64,000 nucleotides of DNA from the NCBI RefSeq assembly GCF_023195515.1, contig NZ_JALPKR020000002.1, positions 3,387,001 through 3,451,000 on the forward strand, in the 5' to 3' direction. The stretch is from Variovorax sp. S12S4. Its GTDB lineage: Bacteria > Pseudomonadota > Gammaproteobacteria > Burkholderiales > Burkholderiaceae_C. Position numbers and translations under genes: made by a program. This document shows positions 27,843 through 36,802 of this stretch, one piece after another (position 1 is the stretch's first letter; each line of letters opens with the position of its first letter). Below the pieces are notes generated by a model. The model was not told the DNA's origin, ran no database searches, and worked only from the letters and a program-made list of their open reading frames with translations.

Positions 27843-28838
27843 TTAGACGGTCGGCGCAGGCGTGGCGGCCGAAGGCGAGCCCGGCAATCCGAACTGATGC
27901 CACGCGCGCCGTAGTTGCGTGTCCGAGCCGAAGCCCGAGATTTCCGCCGCCCGCGTCACGCTCGCGCCCGAGGCCAGCGCGAGCTGCGCCGCCGCCAGCC
28001 GCAGCCGGCGCAGATAGGCCAGGGGCGCCACGCCTGCGTGCTCCACGAACAGCCGCGTGAGGTGCCGCGCCGAGGTGTGGGCCACTTCCGCCATGCGAGG
28101 CACGTTCCAGTCGGCCTGGGGCTGTTCGCTGACGGCGTCCTGCACGCGGTGCAGGGCGGCATGCAGATGGTTCCGGTAAGCCAGAAAAGGCGAAAGCTCC
28201 GGGTCGTGCGGGCCGCGCCGCTGCGCCACCACCATGGTCTGCGCCACCTGGGCCGCGAGCGCTTCGCCGCACACATCCGCGATGCGGTGCAGCACCAGGT
28301 CAATGCCGGTCGTGACGCCCGCGCTGCTGTAGACGGGCGGGTCGATCACGAACACGCGGTTGGCGACCACGTCGCAGCGCGGCTCTACCGAGCGCAGCTC
28401 GTCCAGGTGATGGTGGTGCGTGGTTGCGCGCCGGCCGGAGAGCGCGCCCGCATGGGCCGCCAGCAGGGCGCCCGCGCACACGGTGACCAGCTCGAGCCGG
28501 CCGCGTTCGAAGCGCTGGCCGCGCAGCCAGTGCAGCAGGTCCTGCGTCTCGGCGTTGTCGATCGCGATGAAGTCGCCGGGCAGCCCGACCAGCACCACCC
28601 ACGCTGGCCCATGCCATTGCGTCGGCAACGGCGCAAGGTTGGCAAGCGCCACGCCCACCGAGCCGACGGAGGTAGGCCGCGGGCTGGCGAATTCGATCTC
28701 GAAGCGCTCCGGCTGGCCGGCGGCGCGCAGCCGCTGGTTGGCGATGCGCAACGCCTCGGCAGGCCCGGCCCAATCGAGCACCAGGCTGCCCGGCAGCAGC
28801 ACGAACACTACGCGGATGGGTGGTTGCCGGAGTTCCAT
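27843..28838 (-). CDS. GlxA-type AraC-family regulator (DJ-1/PfpI domain plus HTH)
   Basis: 331 residues from ATG 28838. The N-terminal DJ-1/PfpI class-I amidotransferase-like domain (residues 8-180) contains VTVCAGALLAAHAGALSG, where the nucleophile-elbow Cys is kept. The C-terminal AraC/XylS pair of helix-turn-helix motifs shows MAEVAHTSARHLTRLFVEHAG and ASVTRAAEISGFGSDTQLRRAWHQFG. GlxA-type regulators usually sense amines or related metabolites. The start lies 31 bp inside the preceding PfpI gene, and the isochorismatase-like gene precedes that, so the regulator is the last gene of a three-gene overlapping operon it may control. Confidence 0.9.
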   Translation of the reverse strand: MELRQPPIRVVFVLLPGSLVLDWAGPAEALRIANQRLRAAGQPERFEIEFASPRPTSVGSVGVALANLAPLPTQWHGPAWVVLVGLPGDFIAIDNAETQDLLHWLRGQRFERGRLELVTVCAGALLAAHAGALSGRRATTHHHHLDELRSVEPRCDVVANRVFVIDPPVYSSAGVTTGIDLVLHRIADVCGEALAAQVAQTMVVAQRRGPHDPELSPFLAYRNHLHAALHRVQDAVSEQPQADWNVPRMAEVAHTSARHLTRLFVEHAGVAPLAYLRRLRLAAAQLALASGASVTRAAEISGFGSDTQLRRAWHQFGLPGSPSAATPAPTV

Positions 28839-29431
28839 GCGTAGTCCATCTGGCGCGCCGTGCGTTCGGCCAGCGCGCGGCCGGCCAGCCGCTCGACCAG
28901 GTACAGGCTCATGTCGATGCCTGCGCTGATGCCCGCGGAGCTGACGACGCGGCCGCTGTCGATCCAGCGTTCGCCCTCGCGCACATCCAGCAGCGGAAAC
29001 TGTTTGCGCAGATCCGCAATGTCTTCCCAGTGGGTGGTGACGGCCTCTTGTGTGAGCACGCCGCTTTTTGCGAGCAGGAACGCGCCGGTGCATACCGAGG
29101 CGGCAAGCTGCGCGCCGGCCGCGCATTTTGCAATCCAGCGCAGGGTGGCGGGGCTTGCCATAGGCGCATCGACAACGCCCCCGGGCACGATCAGGAGGTC
29201 CGCCGTGGGATTGTCGGCCAGGTTGTGGTCCGCCAGCAGGCGCAGCCCGGCTCGGGCTTGCACGGGCTGGCCCGCGCTTGCGAGCGCCACGGAGGCGACC
29301 TCGAACGGCGCCTCCGTGCCGGGATTCAGGCGCTGGCTGACGCGGCTCGCCGTGGTGAACACCTCGAACGGGCCCGCAAAGTCGAGCGCCTCGACACCGT
29401 CGAAGGCAAGGATCAGCACGCGCAGCGTCAT
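28808..29431 (-). CDS. DJ-1/PfpI family protein
   Basis: 207 residues, stand-alone DJ-1/PfpI domain (MTLRVLILAFDGVEALDFAGPFEVFTTA-like start; VCTGAFLLAKSGVL holds the nucleophile Cys near residue 114; THWEDIADLRKQFP follows). Members include isonitrile hydratases, glyoxalases and amidase-like proteins; the THWED motif resembles InhA-type isonitrile hydratase-like sequences, but I cannot assign substrate. It overlaps the isochorismatase gene by 4 bp and the GlxA regulator by 31 bp. The regulator's own N-terminal domain is a homologue of this protein. Confidence 0.88.
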   Translation of the reverse strand: MTLRVLILAFDGVEALDFAGPFEVFTTASRVSQRLNPGTEAPFEVASVALASAGQPVQARAGLRLLADHNLADNPTADLLIVPGGVVDAPMASPATLRWIAKCAAGAQLAASVCTGAFLLAKSGVLTQEAVTTHWEDIADLRKQFPLLDVREGERWIDSGRVVSSAGISAGIDMSLYLVERLAGRALAERTARQMDYAWNSGNHPSA

Positions 29432-30012
29432 GCGGCCGCTGTCTCGGCGGGGAGGGCGCCGGCGCGTTCGAGCGCCTGATCCACAGTGCAGACGGTGGCA
29501 AACCGGCCGTCCAGCACAGCCGCCGTACGGGCCTTGATGTCAGCCGCGGCAAGCGGGCGGCCGTCGGGCTGCACCATGTCGAAAGTGAGCGTGGCCTCGG
29601 TCACATAGTCGACTTCCCAGCCCAGGTCGGACGCATGGCGCGTGGTGGTTTCGCAGCATTGCTCGGTGCGGATGCCGCTCACGATCAGCCGGCCGATGCC
29701 TTGCTGCGTGAGCCAGATGTCGAGCCCGCTGTTGACCAGCGCGCTGTGGCGGTGCTTGGTGAATGTGGCTGCGGCTTCGAATGCCGCCAGGCCTTCGATC
29801 GGCCGCACCAGGCCCGACTCGATGGCGAAGGGGTGGCTTGCGACGGCAGGCTCATCGACATGGAAGACCCGCACGATCGGAATGCCGGCGGCCGCGCAGC
29901 CTTCGATCAGCGCGTTCTGGGCGGCGAAATAAGGCCGCGCAACTTCTTCGGACCAGTAGGCACGCTGGCGGAAGGATTCCTGCGCGTCGATCACTATCAG
30001 ACACGATTTCAT
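29428..30012 (-). CDS. Isochorismatase-family cysteine hydrolase
   Basis: 194 residues. Catalytic triad positions are seen: Asp in IVIDAQESF (residue 9), Lys in FTKHRHSAL (about 85) and Cys in GIRTEQCCETTTRHASDLG (about 118). Family members hydrolyse amides or imides such as nicotinamide, carbamoylsarcosine or ureidoacrylate. First gene of a minus-strand operon with PfpI and GlxA-type regulator genes, all overlapping. A perfect 8-bp inverted repeat lies 62-83 nt upstream. Confidence 0.9.
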   Translation of the reverse strand: MKSCLIVIDAQESFRQRAYWSEEVARPYFAAQNALIEGCAAAGIPIVRVFHVDEPAVASHPFAIESGLVRPIEGLAAFEAAATFTKHRHSALVNSGLDIWLTQQGIGRLIVSGIRTEQCCETTTRHASDLGWEVDYVTEATLTFDMVQPDGRPLAAADIKARTAAVLDGRFATVCTVDQALERAGALPAETAAA

Positions 30013-30073
30013 GGGTATGGGGCTCGAAGGGCGGAGTGAATGATGCCGCCTATTCTTCTGCGCCGCCAGCCCG

Positions 30074-30095
30074 TGGTCCGCGCCAAAGCGGACCA
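30074..30095. repeat. Perfect inverted repeat upstream of the isochorismatase operon
   Basis: TGGTCCGC, loop GCCAAA, GCGGACCA. It lies between the end of the AI-2E-family gene (30122) and the start of the isochorismatase operon (30012), both on the minus strand. With no T-run next to it, an operator for the GlxA-type regulator is as likely as a terminator. Confidence 0.5.
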
Positions 30096-30121
30096 GAACC
30101 GATCAAATCAGGACATCGGAG

Positions 30122-31186
30122 CTAGACCAGGCCGGCGGCCTGCAGCTCTTTCTTGAGGTAAGCGTAGAAAAGCGGCGCCGCCACCAGCCCGGCCGGGCCG
30201 AACACCGCCTCGGCCACGAACATCACCGCCAGCAGTTCCCACACCCGCATTTGGGTGCGGCTGCCGACCACCTTGGCGTTGATCACGTATTCCGCCTTGT
30301 GGATGATGATGAGGAATACGAGGCAGGCCAGCGCCGTGATCGGCGAGACGGACAGCGCCACCAGCGTGATCACCGCATTGCAGACCAGGTTGCCCACGAT
30401 CGGCACCAAGCCGGCCACGAAGGTCAGCGTGATGAGTGCCGGCGTGTAGGGCAGGTGCGGCCCCCAGAGCGGCAGCAGGAACAGCAGGAAGATGGCGGTC
30501 AGCAGGGTGTTGAATGCCGCAATCCAGAACTGCGCCGCAACGATCTGCCCGAACGCCTCGCCGAAGATCGTGATGCGGCGGTAGAGCTGCGCGGCCAGGG
30601 GCCGGCGCTGCAGCGGCGGCGGCGCAATGGCGGCCAGCCCGCCCACGATGAGGCCCACATAGGCAAACAGCAGGCCGCCCAGCCAGGCGCGCCCCGCCAG
30701 CGCCAGCGAGCCGGCCTGCGCCCGGAGGTAGTTGGCGACCACGCGCTGCACCTCGGCCGCTCCTTCCGGCAGGTAGACCGCAATTTCGGGTGGCAGCTTG
30801 AGCCGCAGTTCCAGCACCGTGCGGGCCGTGTAGTCGAGCAGTTCGCGGTACTGGTCGGGTGCGTCGACGATGTACTCGCGCGCTTGCGACAGCCCCACCG
30901 ATATCAGCGCGATGGGCGCCAGCAGCACCAGCGTGACCGCCAGTACCCGCGCCAGCACATCGGCACGGGCTTGCGGCAGCCTCGCCCGGCCGAGGCCGCC
31001 GCCGATAAGGCGTGCAAACCGGCGGGTGGCCAGAAAGCCGATGCATACGCACAGCAGCCCGGGCAGCAGGTGCTGCCACATCACCAGCAGCAGGGCGGCC
31101 GGCATCAGCAGGTAGCTGGCCAGCACCACGTTGCGCGAGGCGGGCTGTGGCTTGGTGTCGATATTGACGACGAGCGGTTTGGTCAT
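30122..31186 (-). CDS. AI-2E family transporter (PerM/YdiK type)
   Basis: 354 residues with about seven or eight membrane spans, two close to the N-terminus, a periplasmic-type region around 100-160, then a C-terminal bundle including LTLTFVAGLVPIVGNLVCNAVITL and IIIHKAEYVINAKVVGSRTQ. The last segment is close to the conserved family signature. Despite the name, few members move autoinducer-2; others export indole-related or Na+/H+ substrates. It is 43 nt downstream of purM on the same strand, a common neighbour pair in betaproteobacteria. Confidence 0.9.
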   Translation of the reverse strand: MTKPLVVNIDTKPQPASRNVVLASYLLMPAALLLVMWQHLLPGLLCVCIGFLATRRFARLIGGGLGRARLPQARADVLARVLAVTLVLLAPIALISVGLSQAREYIVDAPDQYRELLDYTARTVLELRLKLPPEIAVYLPEGAAEVQRVVANYLRAQAGSLALAGRAWLGGLLFAYVGLIVGGLAAIAPPPLQRRPLAAQLYRRITIFGEAFGQIVAAQFWIAAFNTLLTAIFLLFLLPLWGPHLPYTPALITLTFVAGLVPIVGNLVCNAVITLVALSVSPITALACLVFLIIIHKAEYVINAKVVGSRTQMRVWELLAVMFVAEAVFGPAGLVAAPLFYAYLKKELQAAGLV

Positions 31187-31229
31187 CAGGGACCGGGTGC
31201 TGCGCTGGTTGCGAGCCTCGGAAAGAGGA

Positions 31230-32270
31230 TCAACCGACCACCACGGCGGCGCCGGTGCCCCGCTCGGCGATGGTGCCGATCTCGTACACCGCTTCGCCGG
31301 CCGTGCGCAGCGTGGCGGCGCAGGCGGCGGCTTCGGCCGCGTCGATCACCACCACCATGCCAATGCCGTTGTTGAAGGTGCGGTTCATCTCGATGTCATC
31401 GATGCCGGCCACCTTCTGCAGCCAGGCGAAGAGCTCGGTCTGCGGCCAGCTGCCCTTCTTGAGGTGGGCCGCCGTGCCTTCGGGCAGCACGCGCGGAATG
31501 TTCTCGAGCAGGCCGCCGCCGGTGATGTGGGCCAGCGCCTTGATCGGGTGCTTGGCCAGCGCCTCGAGCACCGGCTTCACATAAAGGTGGGTGGGCTCCA
31601 TCACGGCTTGGCGGAAGGGCTTGCCGTCGAGCGTGGCGGGCAAATCGGCACCCGCGCGTTCGATCACCTTGCGCACCAGGCTGAAACCGTTGGAATGCAC
31701 GCCGGCCGAGGCCAGGCCCAGCACCACGTCGCCGGGCTTGACGTTCTGGCCCGTGAGGATTTTGGATTTTTCGACCGCGCCGACCGCAAAGCCCGCCAGG
31801 TCGTACTCGCCGGCCGGGTACATGCCGGGCATTTCGGCGGTTTCGCCGCCGATCAGCGCGCAGCCGGAGATTTCGCAGCCGCGGGCGATGCCGCCGATCA
31901 CGGCCGCGGCCGTGTCCACGTCGAGCTTGCCGCAGGCGAAATAGTCGAGGAAGAAGAGGGGCTCGGCGCCTTGCACCAGCACGTCGTTGACGCTCATGGC
32001 CACCAAGTCGATGCCCACGGTGTCGTGCATGTTCCACTCGAAGGCCAGCTTGAGCTTGGTGCCCACGCCGTCGGTGCCGCTCACCAGCACCGGCTCCTTG
32101 TAGCGCTTGGGCACCTCGAACAGCGCGCCAAAGCCGCCGATGCCGGCCAGCACGCCTTCGCGCAGGGTCTTCTTGGCCAGAGGCTTGATGCGGTCGACCA
32201 GGGCGTCGCCGGCATCGATATCGACACCGGCATCCTTGTAGCTGAGCGGGGTGGGCGTAGGGGAAGTCAT
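31230..32270 (-). CDS. purM: Phosphoribosylformylglycinamidine cyclo-ligase
   Basis: 346 residues. PurM closes the imidazole ring of AIR in purine synthesis, using ATP. Diagnostic stretches are visible: [65 protein letters not shown] and [16 protein letters not shown] 32270 is chosen by the family N-terminus; the frame is open further upstream into the hda region without support. It is divergent from hda across 130 bp. Confidence 0.97.
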   Translation of the reverse strand: MTSPTPTPLSYKDAGVDIDAGDALVDRIKPLAKKTLREGVLAGIGGFGALFEVPKRYKEPVLVSGTDGVGTKLKLAFEWNMHDTVGIDLVAMSVNDVLVQGAEPLFFLDYFACGKLDVDTAAAVIGGIARGCEISGCALIGGETAEMPGMYPAGEYDLAGFAVGAVEKSKILTGQNVKPGDVVLGLASAGVHSNGFSLVRKVIERAGADLPATLDGKPFRQAVMEPTHLYVKPVLEALAKHPIKALAHITGGGLLENIPRVLPEGTAAHLKKGSWPQTELFAWLQKVAGIDDIEMNRTFNNGIGMVVVIDAAEAAACAATLRTAGEAVYEIGTIAERGTGAAVVVG

Positions 32271-32400
32271 GGTCGGACGGTGTCGAGAAGGACGGGAAGG
32301 AGGCGAAGAGGTGGAGGCGCCGGCAACCGAAGCGGCCGGGCCGATAGAATTCCTCACGATTTTAAGGGCCCCAGCGGCCCCTTCCATGAACCTTCCCGGG

Positions 32401-33087
32401 ATGAAACAGCTCGCGCTCGATATCGGCATTGCGACGGGCCCCAGCTTCGACGCTTTTTTTGCCGGCCCGAACGAGGCGGCGCTGCGGCACCTGCAACTGT
32501 GGGTGGGCGGCGCCGGCAATTCGGTGCCGCACTCTCCTGTGCCCACCTATCTGTGGGGCGAAGGCGGCAGTGGCAAGACCCATCTGCTCGAATCGGTGCG
32601 TGTCGCACTGCGCGAGCAGGGCGCGAGCGTGGGCTGGCTGCACGCCGGCCTGCTGGAGCCGCCCGAGTTCGACGAGCGCTGGGGCGCGGTGCTGCTCGAC
32701 GACGTGCACCTCTACACCGCCGTGCAGCAGCACGCGGCCTTCAACTGGTTCGTCAACGCGCAAACCCTGCAGCGCGGGGTGGTGGCCGCCGGCGCTTTGC
32801 CGCCGGCCGACCTGTCGCTGCGCGAAGACCTTCGCACCCGGCTGGGCTGGGGCCACGTGTTCCACCTGCAGGTGCTGAGCGAAAGCGAACGCCGCGCGGT
32901 GCTGCGCCAGGCGGCCGATGCGCGGGGCGTCATGCTGTCGGACGACGTGCTCGACTACATGCTGCACCGCTTCAGCCGCGACCTGGGCAGCCTGATGGAG
33001 CTGCTCACGCAGCTCGACGGCTATGCCTTGCAGACACAGCGCGCGATCACGATCCCGCTGATCCGATCCATGCTCGAAAACGAATAG
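32401..33087 (+). CDS. hda: DnaA regulatory inactivator Hda
   Basis: 228 residues, a DnaA-like AAA+ domain lacking the DNA-binding domain. Hda with the beta clamp stimulates DnaA-ATP hydrolysis after initiation. The clamp-binding N-terminus MKQLALDIG is present, with Walker [12 protein letters not shown] (about residues 53-63) and Walker B LLDDVH (about 100). ATG 32401 gives the canonical clamp motif; ATG 32386 would add five residues. A TAGAAT at 32344-32349 may be its -10 box. The divergent purM-hda pair and downstream pcnB-folK is the standard betaproteobacterial layout. Confidence 0.93.
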   Translation: MKQLALDIGIATGPSFDAFFAGPNEAALRHLQLWVGGAGNSVPHSPVPTYLWGEGGSGKTHLLESVRVALREQGASVGWLHAGLLEPPEFDERWGAVLLDDVHLYTAVQQHAAFNWFVNAQTLQRGVVAAGALPPADLSLREDLRTRLGWGHVFHLQVLSESERRAVLRQAADARGVMLSDDVLDYMLHRFSRDLGSLMELLTQLDGYALQTQRAITIPLIRSMLENE

Positions 33088-33106
33088 AGAAGAGCTTCAA
33101 CCAACA

Positions 33107-34744
33107 ATGATCAAGAAATTCATCGACAAGCTGCTCGGCAAATCGGCCGGCGGCGCGCAGGGCAAGAGCCGCTTCGGCAAGCGCCAGGAGGTGCCTGCGG
33201 AGGTTCACAAGATCGATCCGGCCCTGGTCGACGAACGCGCGAAAAACGTGGTCACCACGCTCCAGCAGGCGGGCTATGAGGCTTATGTGGTGGGCGGTGC
33301 GGTGCGCGACCTGCTGCTGGGCCTGCGTCCGAAGGATTTCGACGTGGCCACCAACGCCACGCCGGAGCAGGTCAAGTCGCTTTTCAGGCGCGCCTTCATC
33401 ATCGGCCGGCGCTTTCGCATCGTGCACGTCGTGTACGGCCGGGGCCGCGAGCACGAGGTGATCGAGGTCTCGACCTTCCGCGCCTACATGGACAACGCCG
33501 CCGCCGAGCAGGTGGCCGGCAACGAGCGCACCAGCAAGGGCGAACTTGCGAGCATGAAGCACGCGGTGGACGCCAGCGGCCGCGTGCTGCGCGACAACGT
33601 GTGGGGCCCGCAGGAAGAAGACGCGGCGCGCCGCGACTTCACCGTGAACGCCATGTACTACGACCCGGCCAACCAGATCGTGGTCGACTATCACAACGGC
33701 ATCAAGGACGCGCAGAAACTCACGCTGCGCATGATCGGCGACCCCGCCACGCGCTACCGCGAAGACCCGGTGCGCATCATTCGCGCCATTCGCTTCTCGG
33801 CCAAGCTCGCGGCCCTGGGTTTCAAGATGGAAGCCAAGACGGCGGCCCCGCTGGTCGAGTCGAGCAAGCTGCTGGCCGACGTGCCGCAAAGCCGCCTGTT
33901 CGACGAAATGCTCAAGCTGCTGCAAACCGGCCATGCCATTGCCACGGTCGAGCAACTGCGCAAGCTGGGCCTTGTGACGGGGATCTATCCGCTACTCGAT
34001 GTGGTGGTGGAGCGTGCCGATTCACCTTTCGTGAAGGCCGCCCTGCAGGACACCGACCGCCGCGTGGGCGAAGGCAAGCCCGTGGCGCCCAGCTTCCTGC
34101 TGGCTTGCGTGCTGTGGGCCGATGTGCGCGACGGCTGGGCCCAGCGCATCGAAGGCCGGCACGGCCAGCGCCCGCAGCCGCCTTTCCCGGCGCTGCAAGA
34201 CGCCATCGACGACGTGTTCAACGCCCGCATCGGAGATGTGTCGGGCCGCGGCAAGCTCGCCGGCGACATGCGCGAGATCTGGATGATGCAGCCGCGCTTC
34301 GACAAGCGCACCGGCTCCACCCCCTACAGCCTGGTCGAGCAGGCGCGGTTCCGTGCCGCCTTCGACTTCATGCGGCTGCGCGCGGATGTTGGCGAAGTCA
34401 GCGAAGCCATTGCCGAGTGGTGGCAAGAGTTCAGCACCGCCGACGACGTGCGCCGGCAAGACTTGCTGGAGCAGGTGCGCGACGAACAAAAGACTCGCCA
34501 GCGCGTGCGCACGCGCGACCCCGTGGCGCCCAAGCCCCGCGGTGAACCGGCTGCCCGCCAGCGCCAGGCCGACGCCGAGCCGCGGCAGGGCGACGACGAG
34601 GAAGAAGCGGAAGTCGAGGCCGGCGCCGTGCCGCCCGATGGCGAAGCGGCCGCGCCGCGCAAGCGCCGCCGACGCCGCAAGCCGCGCACCGGCGGTGGCG
34701 GCAGTAGTGGCGGCGAGGGCGGCGGGAGCGCCGAAGGCGCATGA
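33107..34744 (+). CDS. pcnB: Poly(A) polymerase I PcnB
   Basis: 545 residues. PcnB adds 3' poly(A) tails that promote RNA decay. The nucleotidyltransferase signature GGAVRDLLLG with KDFDVATNATPEQ (residues about 64-90) is seen, plus RRDFTVNAMYYDP and the RIIRAIRFSAKLAALGF head-neck region. Length and domain order favour PcnB over a CCA-adding enzyme. The last 90 residues form a charged tail ending in an Arg/Lys run and a Gly/Ser stretch, a likely RNA-binding disordered region. The stop overlaps folK by 4 bp. Confidence 0.95.
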   Translation: MIKKFIDKLLGKSAGGAQGKSRFGKRQEVPAEVHKIDPALVDERAKNVVTTLQQAGYEAYVVGGAVRDLLLGLRPKDFDVATNATPEQVKSLFRRAFIIGRRFRIVHVVYGRGREHEVIEVSTFRAYMDNAAAEQVAGNERTSKGELASMKHAVDASGRVLRDNVWGPQEEDAARRDFTVNAMYYDPANQIVVDYHNGIKDAQKLTLRMIGDPATRYREDPVRIIRAIRFSAKLAALGFKMEAKTAAPLVESSKLLADVPQSRLFDEMLKLLQTGHAIATVEQLRKLGLVTGIYPLLDVVVERADSPFVKAALQDTDRRVGEGKPVAPSFLLACVLWADVRDGWAQRIEGRHGQRPQPPFPALQDAIDDVFNARIGDVSGRGKLAGDMREIWMMQPRFDKRTGSTPYSLVEQARFRAAFDFMRLRADVGEVSEAIAEWWQEFSTADDVRRQDLLEQVRDEQKTRQRVRTRDPVAPKPRGEPAARQRQADAEPRQGDDEEEAEVEAGAVPPDGEAAAPRKRRRRRKPRTGGGGSSGGEGGGSAEGA

Positions 34745-35400
34745 GCACGTCCGACCTGCCGAAGGACGGCAAGAAGAGTTCCAAGACCAGTGACAAGGCC
34801 AAGGCCGCTCCACCGCGCGCGGGCGGTGCCAGGCCCCCGCCGGCCGGCGCCAGGAAGGGCCCGCCCGGCACCCCTCCTGCGCGCCGTGCGCCTGCCCGCG
34901 CCCCCACGAGTCGCCCGCGCGGCCCGCGCGAGGACTACCCCACCGTGCAGGCCTTCGTCGCCATCGGCGCCAACCTGGGCGATGCCGAGGCGGCCGTGAA
35001 GGCCGCCATGACTGCGATCGGCGCGTTGCAGCGGACCCAGGTGACGGCCCGTTCATCGCTCTATCGCAGTGAGCCGGTGGATGCCGAGGGCCCCGATTTC
35101 ATCAACGCCGTGGTGGCCGTGCGCACCGGCCTGGACGCCGAGCAGTTCCTCGTTGCGTTGCAGCGCCTCGAGACGCAGGCCGGCCGCGAAAGGCCATTCC
35201 CCAATGCGCCGCGCACGCTCGATCTCGACCTGCTGATGCACGGCAATTCAGTGATCGACACGCCGACGCTGACCCTGCCGCACCCCCGCATGCGCGAGCG
35301 CGCCTTCGTGCTGAAGCCGCTCGCTGAAATCGCGCCCGACAAGGTGCCGCGCGCTGCGCTGGCACGCGTCACAGGCCAGGTGGTCAAGCGCATCGTCTGA
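34741..35400 (+). CDS. folK: 6-hydroxymethyl-7,8-dihydropterin pyrophosphokinase with N-terminal extension
   Basis: 219 residues. FolK transfers pyrophosphate from ATP to 6-hydroxymethyldihydropterin in folate synthesis. The catalytic domain runs from residue 70 on: AFVAIGANLGD, SSLYRSEPVDAEGPDFINAV, RPFPNAPRTLDLDLLMHG and LPHPRMRERAFVLKPL. The first 68 residues are Lys/Pro/Ala/Arg-rich and look disordered, unusual for FolK. The 4-bp overlap with pcnB supports the long start, although an internal start near residue 70 would give a normal-length enzyme. Confidence 0.92.
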   Translation: MSTSDLPKDGKKSSKTSDKAKAAPPRAGGARPPPAGARKGPPGTPPARRAPARAPTSRPRGPREDYPTVQAFVAIGANLGDAEAAVKAAMTAIGALQRTQVTARSSLYRSEPVDAEGPDFINAVVAVRTGLDAEQFLVALQRLETQAGRERPFPNAPRTLDLDLLMHGNSVIDTPTLTLPHPRMRERAFVLKPLAEIAPDKVPRAALARVTGQVVKRIV

Positions 35401-35411
35401 AGAAGGCGGCC

Positions 35412-36020
35412 GTGCTGCTTTACGTCCTCGATCTCGCCGGTGTGGCGGTCTTCGCGGTCAGTGGGGCCCTGGGCGCCGGCCATGCGGGCCTCGACTGGCT
35501 GGGCGTGGTGGTGATCGCCTCGGTTGCGGCAGTGGGCGGCGGCACGCTGCGCGACCTGCTGCTCGACCGCCATCCGGTGTTCTGGATCCGCGACACCCGC
35601 TACGTCTACGTGATCCTGGCGGCAGCGGCGCTCACGATCGCCTGGGTGCACCTGATGCCGCTGCCCGAGCACGCGCTGGCCGTGGCCGACGCGCTGGGCC
35701 TCGGCCTGTTCGCCATCACGGGCGCGCAGATCGCCGAAGAGCGGCGCCTTCCGGCGGTCATCGTGATACTGGTCGGCACCATGAGCGGCGCCGCCGGAGG
35801 CCTGCTGCGCGACGTACTCACGGCCCGCATCCCGCTGTTGCTGAGCAGCGGCATCTACGGCTCGGCCGCCATCGCGGGAATTGCGGCCTATCTGCTCCTG
35901 CAGGCCGCCGGCACGCCGCGCCGCTGGGCGTTTCATGCCGGCCTGCTGCTGATCGTGGTGCTCCGGCTGGGCGGCATCTACGGCGGGTGGCACCTGCCAG
36001 TACTGCGTTTGCCGGGCTGA
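35412..36020 (+). CDS. Trimeric intracellular cation (TRIC) channel family protein
   Basis: 202 residues, seven hydrophobic segments arranged as two repeats. Each repeat has the family motif with a Gly-rich kink: AVGGGTLRDLLLDRHPVFWI and GAAGGLLRDVLTARIPLLLS. This is the UPF0126/YadS family, shown for some bacterial members to form trimeric cation-permeable channels. GTG start 35412 follows GAAGG. It lies 11 nt after folK. Confidence 0.9.
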   Translation: MLLYVLDLAGVAVFAVSGALGAGHAGLDWLGVVVIASVAAVGGGTLRDLLLDRHPVFWIRDTRYVYVILAAAALTIAWVHLMPLPEHALAVADALGLGLFAITGAQIAEERRLPAVIVILVGTMSGAAGGLLRDVLTARIPLLLSSGIYGSAAIAGIAAYLLLQAAGTPRRWAFHAGLLLIVVLRLGGIYGGWHLPVLRLPG

Positions 36021-36105
36021 AATCGCGGTCGCCCTGCGGCCTGAAAACCAGTTCGGACGGGGTCGGACCGGCGCGCCCGTTAAACTTCGTCGGTTTTTCA
36101 TGAAG

Positions 36106-36123
36106 GCGTCATGAAATTGTGAT
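36106..36123 (+). promoter_or_regulatory. Candidate Pho box upstream of the DUF47-pit operon
   Basis: The 18-mer beginning GCGTCAT and ending TTGTGAT matches 13 of 18 positions of the enterobacterial PHO-box consensus CTGTCATAWAWCTGTCAY. It is 22 nt from the DUF47 gene start. PhoB control of a low-affinity Pit operon is not universal, so confidence is modest. Confidence 0.35.
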
Positions 36124-36144
36124 TGACGCGCCCCAGGAGTTCCA

Positions 36145-36789
36145 ATGTTCGGCAAGCTGCTGCCCCGCGAGGGGAATTTTTTCGAGATGTTCAACCAGCA
36201 CGCCGAGCGCATCGTCGAAGCGGCGCGGGCGTTCGAGCAACTCGTGGCCAACTACAGCGACGTGCACCTGCGCGAGCAGTACAACCGCGACGTCGACAAT
36301 GCCGAGCGCGCGGCCGACCGCGTGACGCACGACGTCAACCGGCTCATCCACAAGACTTTCATCACGCCCATCGACCGCGAGCAGATCCACAAGCTCATCA
36401 ATACGATGGACGACGTGGCCGACCTGATCCAGGATTCGGCCGAAACCATGGCGCTGTACGACGTGCGGCACATGACCGACGAGATCGTGCGCCTCACGGC
36501 CCTGAGCGTGAAGTGCTGCGACCGCCTGAAGGACGCCGTCAAGTTTCTCGGCAAGATCGCCGATCCGGCGGTGGCCGAGGCCACGCTGAAGACCTGCGAG
36601 GAAATCGACCGCCTCGAATCCGACGCCGACCGCGTGATGCGAAGCGCCATGAGCAAGCTGTTCCGCGAGGAGCCCGACGTTCGCGAGGTGATCAAGCTCA
36701 AGGCAATCTACGAGTTGCTCGAGACGATCACCGACAAATGCGAAGACGTGGCCAACGTGATCGAGGGCATCGTCCTCGAGAACTCCTGA
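36145..36789 (+). CDS. DUF47 / PhoU-like accessory protein of Pit transporter
   Basis: 214 residues, all-helical PhoU-like fold (TIGR00153/DUF47). Segments FFEMFNQHAERIVEAARAFEQLV and EEIDRLESDADRVMRSAMSKLF contain the acidic E/D clusters that bind metal in PhoU relatives. Genes of this family almost always precede a pit gene, as here (13 nt gap). It is thought to modulate phosphate uptake through Pit. Confidence 0.94.
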   Translation: MFGKLLPREGNFFEMFNQHAERIVEAARAFEQLVANYSDVHLREQYNRDVDNAERAADRVTHDVNRLIHKTFITPIDREQIHKLINTMDDVADLIQDSAETMALYDVRHMTDEIVRLTALSVKCCDRLKDAVKFLGKIADPAVAEATLKTCEEIDRLESDADRVMRSAMSKLFREEPDVREVIKLKAIYELLETITDKCEDVANVIEGIVLENS

Positions 36790-36802
36790 GCGGTAGCGAT
36801 CG

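Noticed and set aside
30251..33110. Long plus-strand readings opposite the AI-2E-family gene and purM
   Set aside because: His/Gln/Arg-rich shadow translations; the minus-strand genes have clear family motifs.
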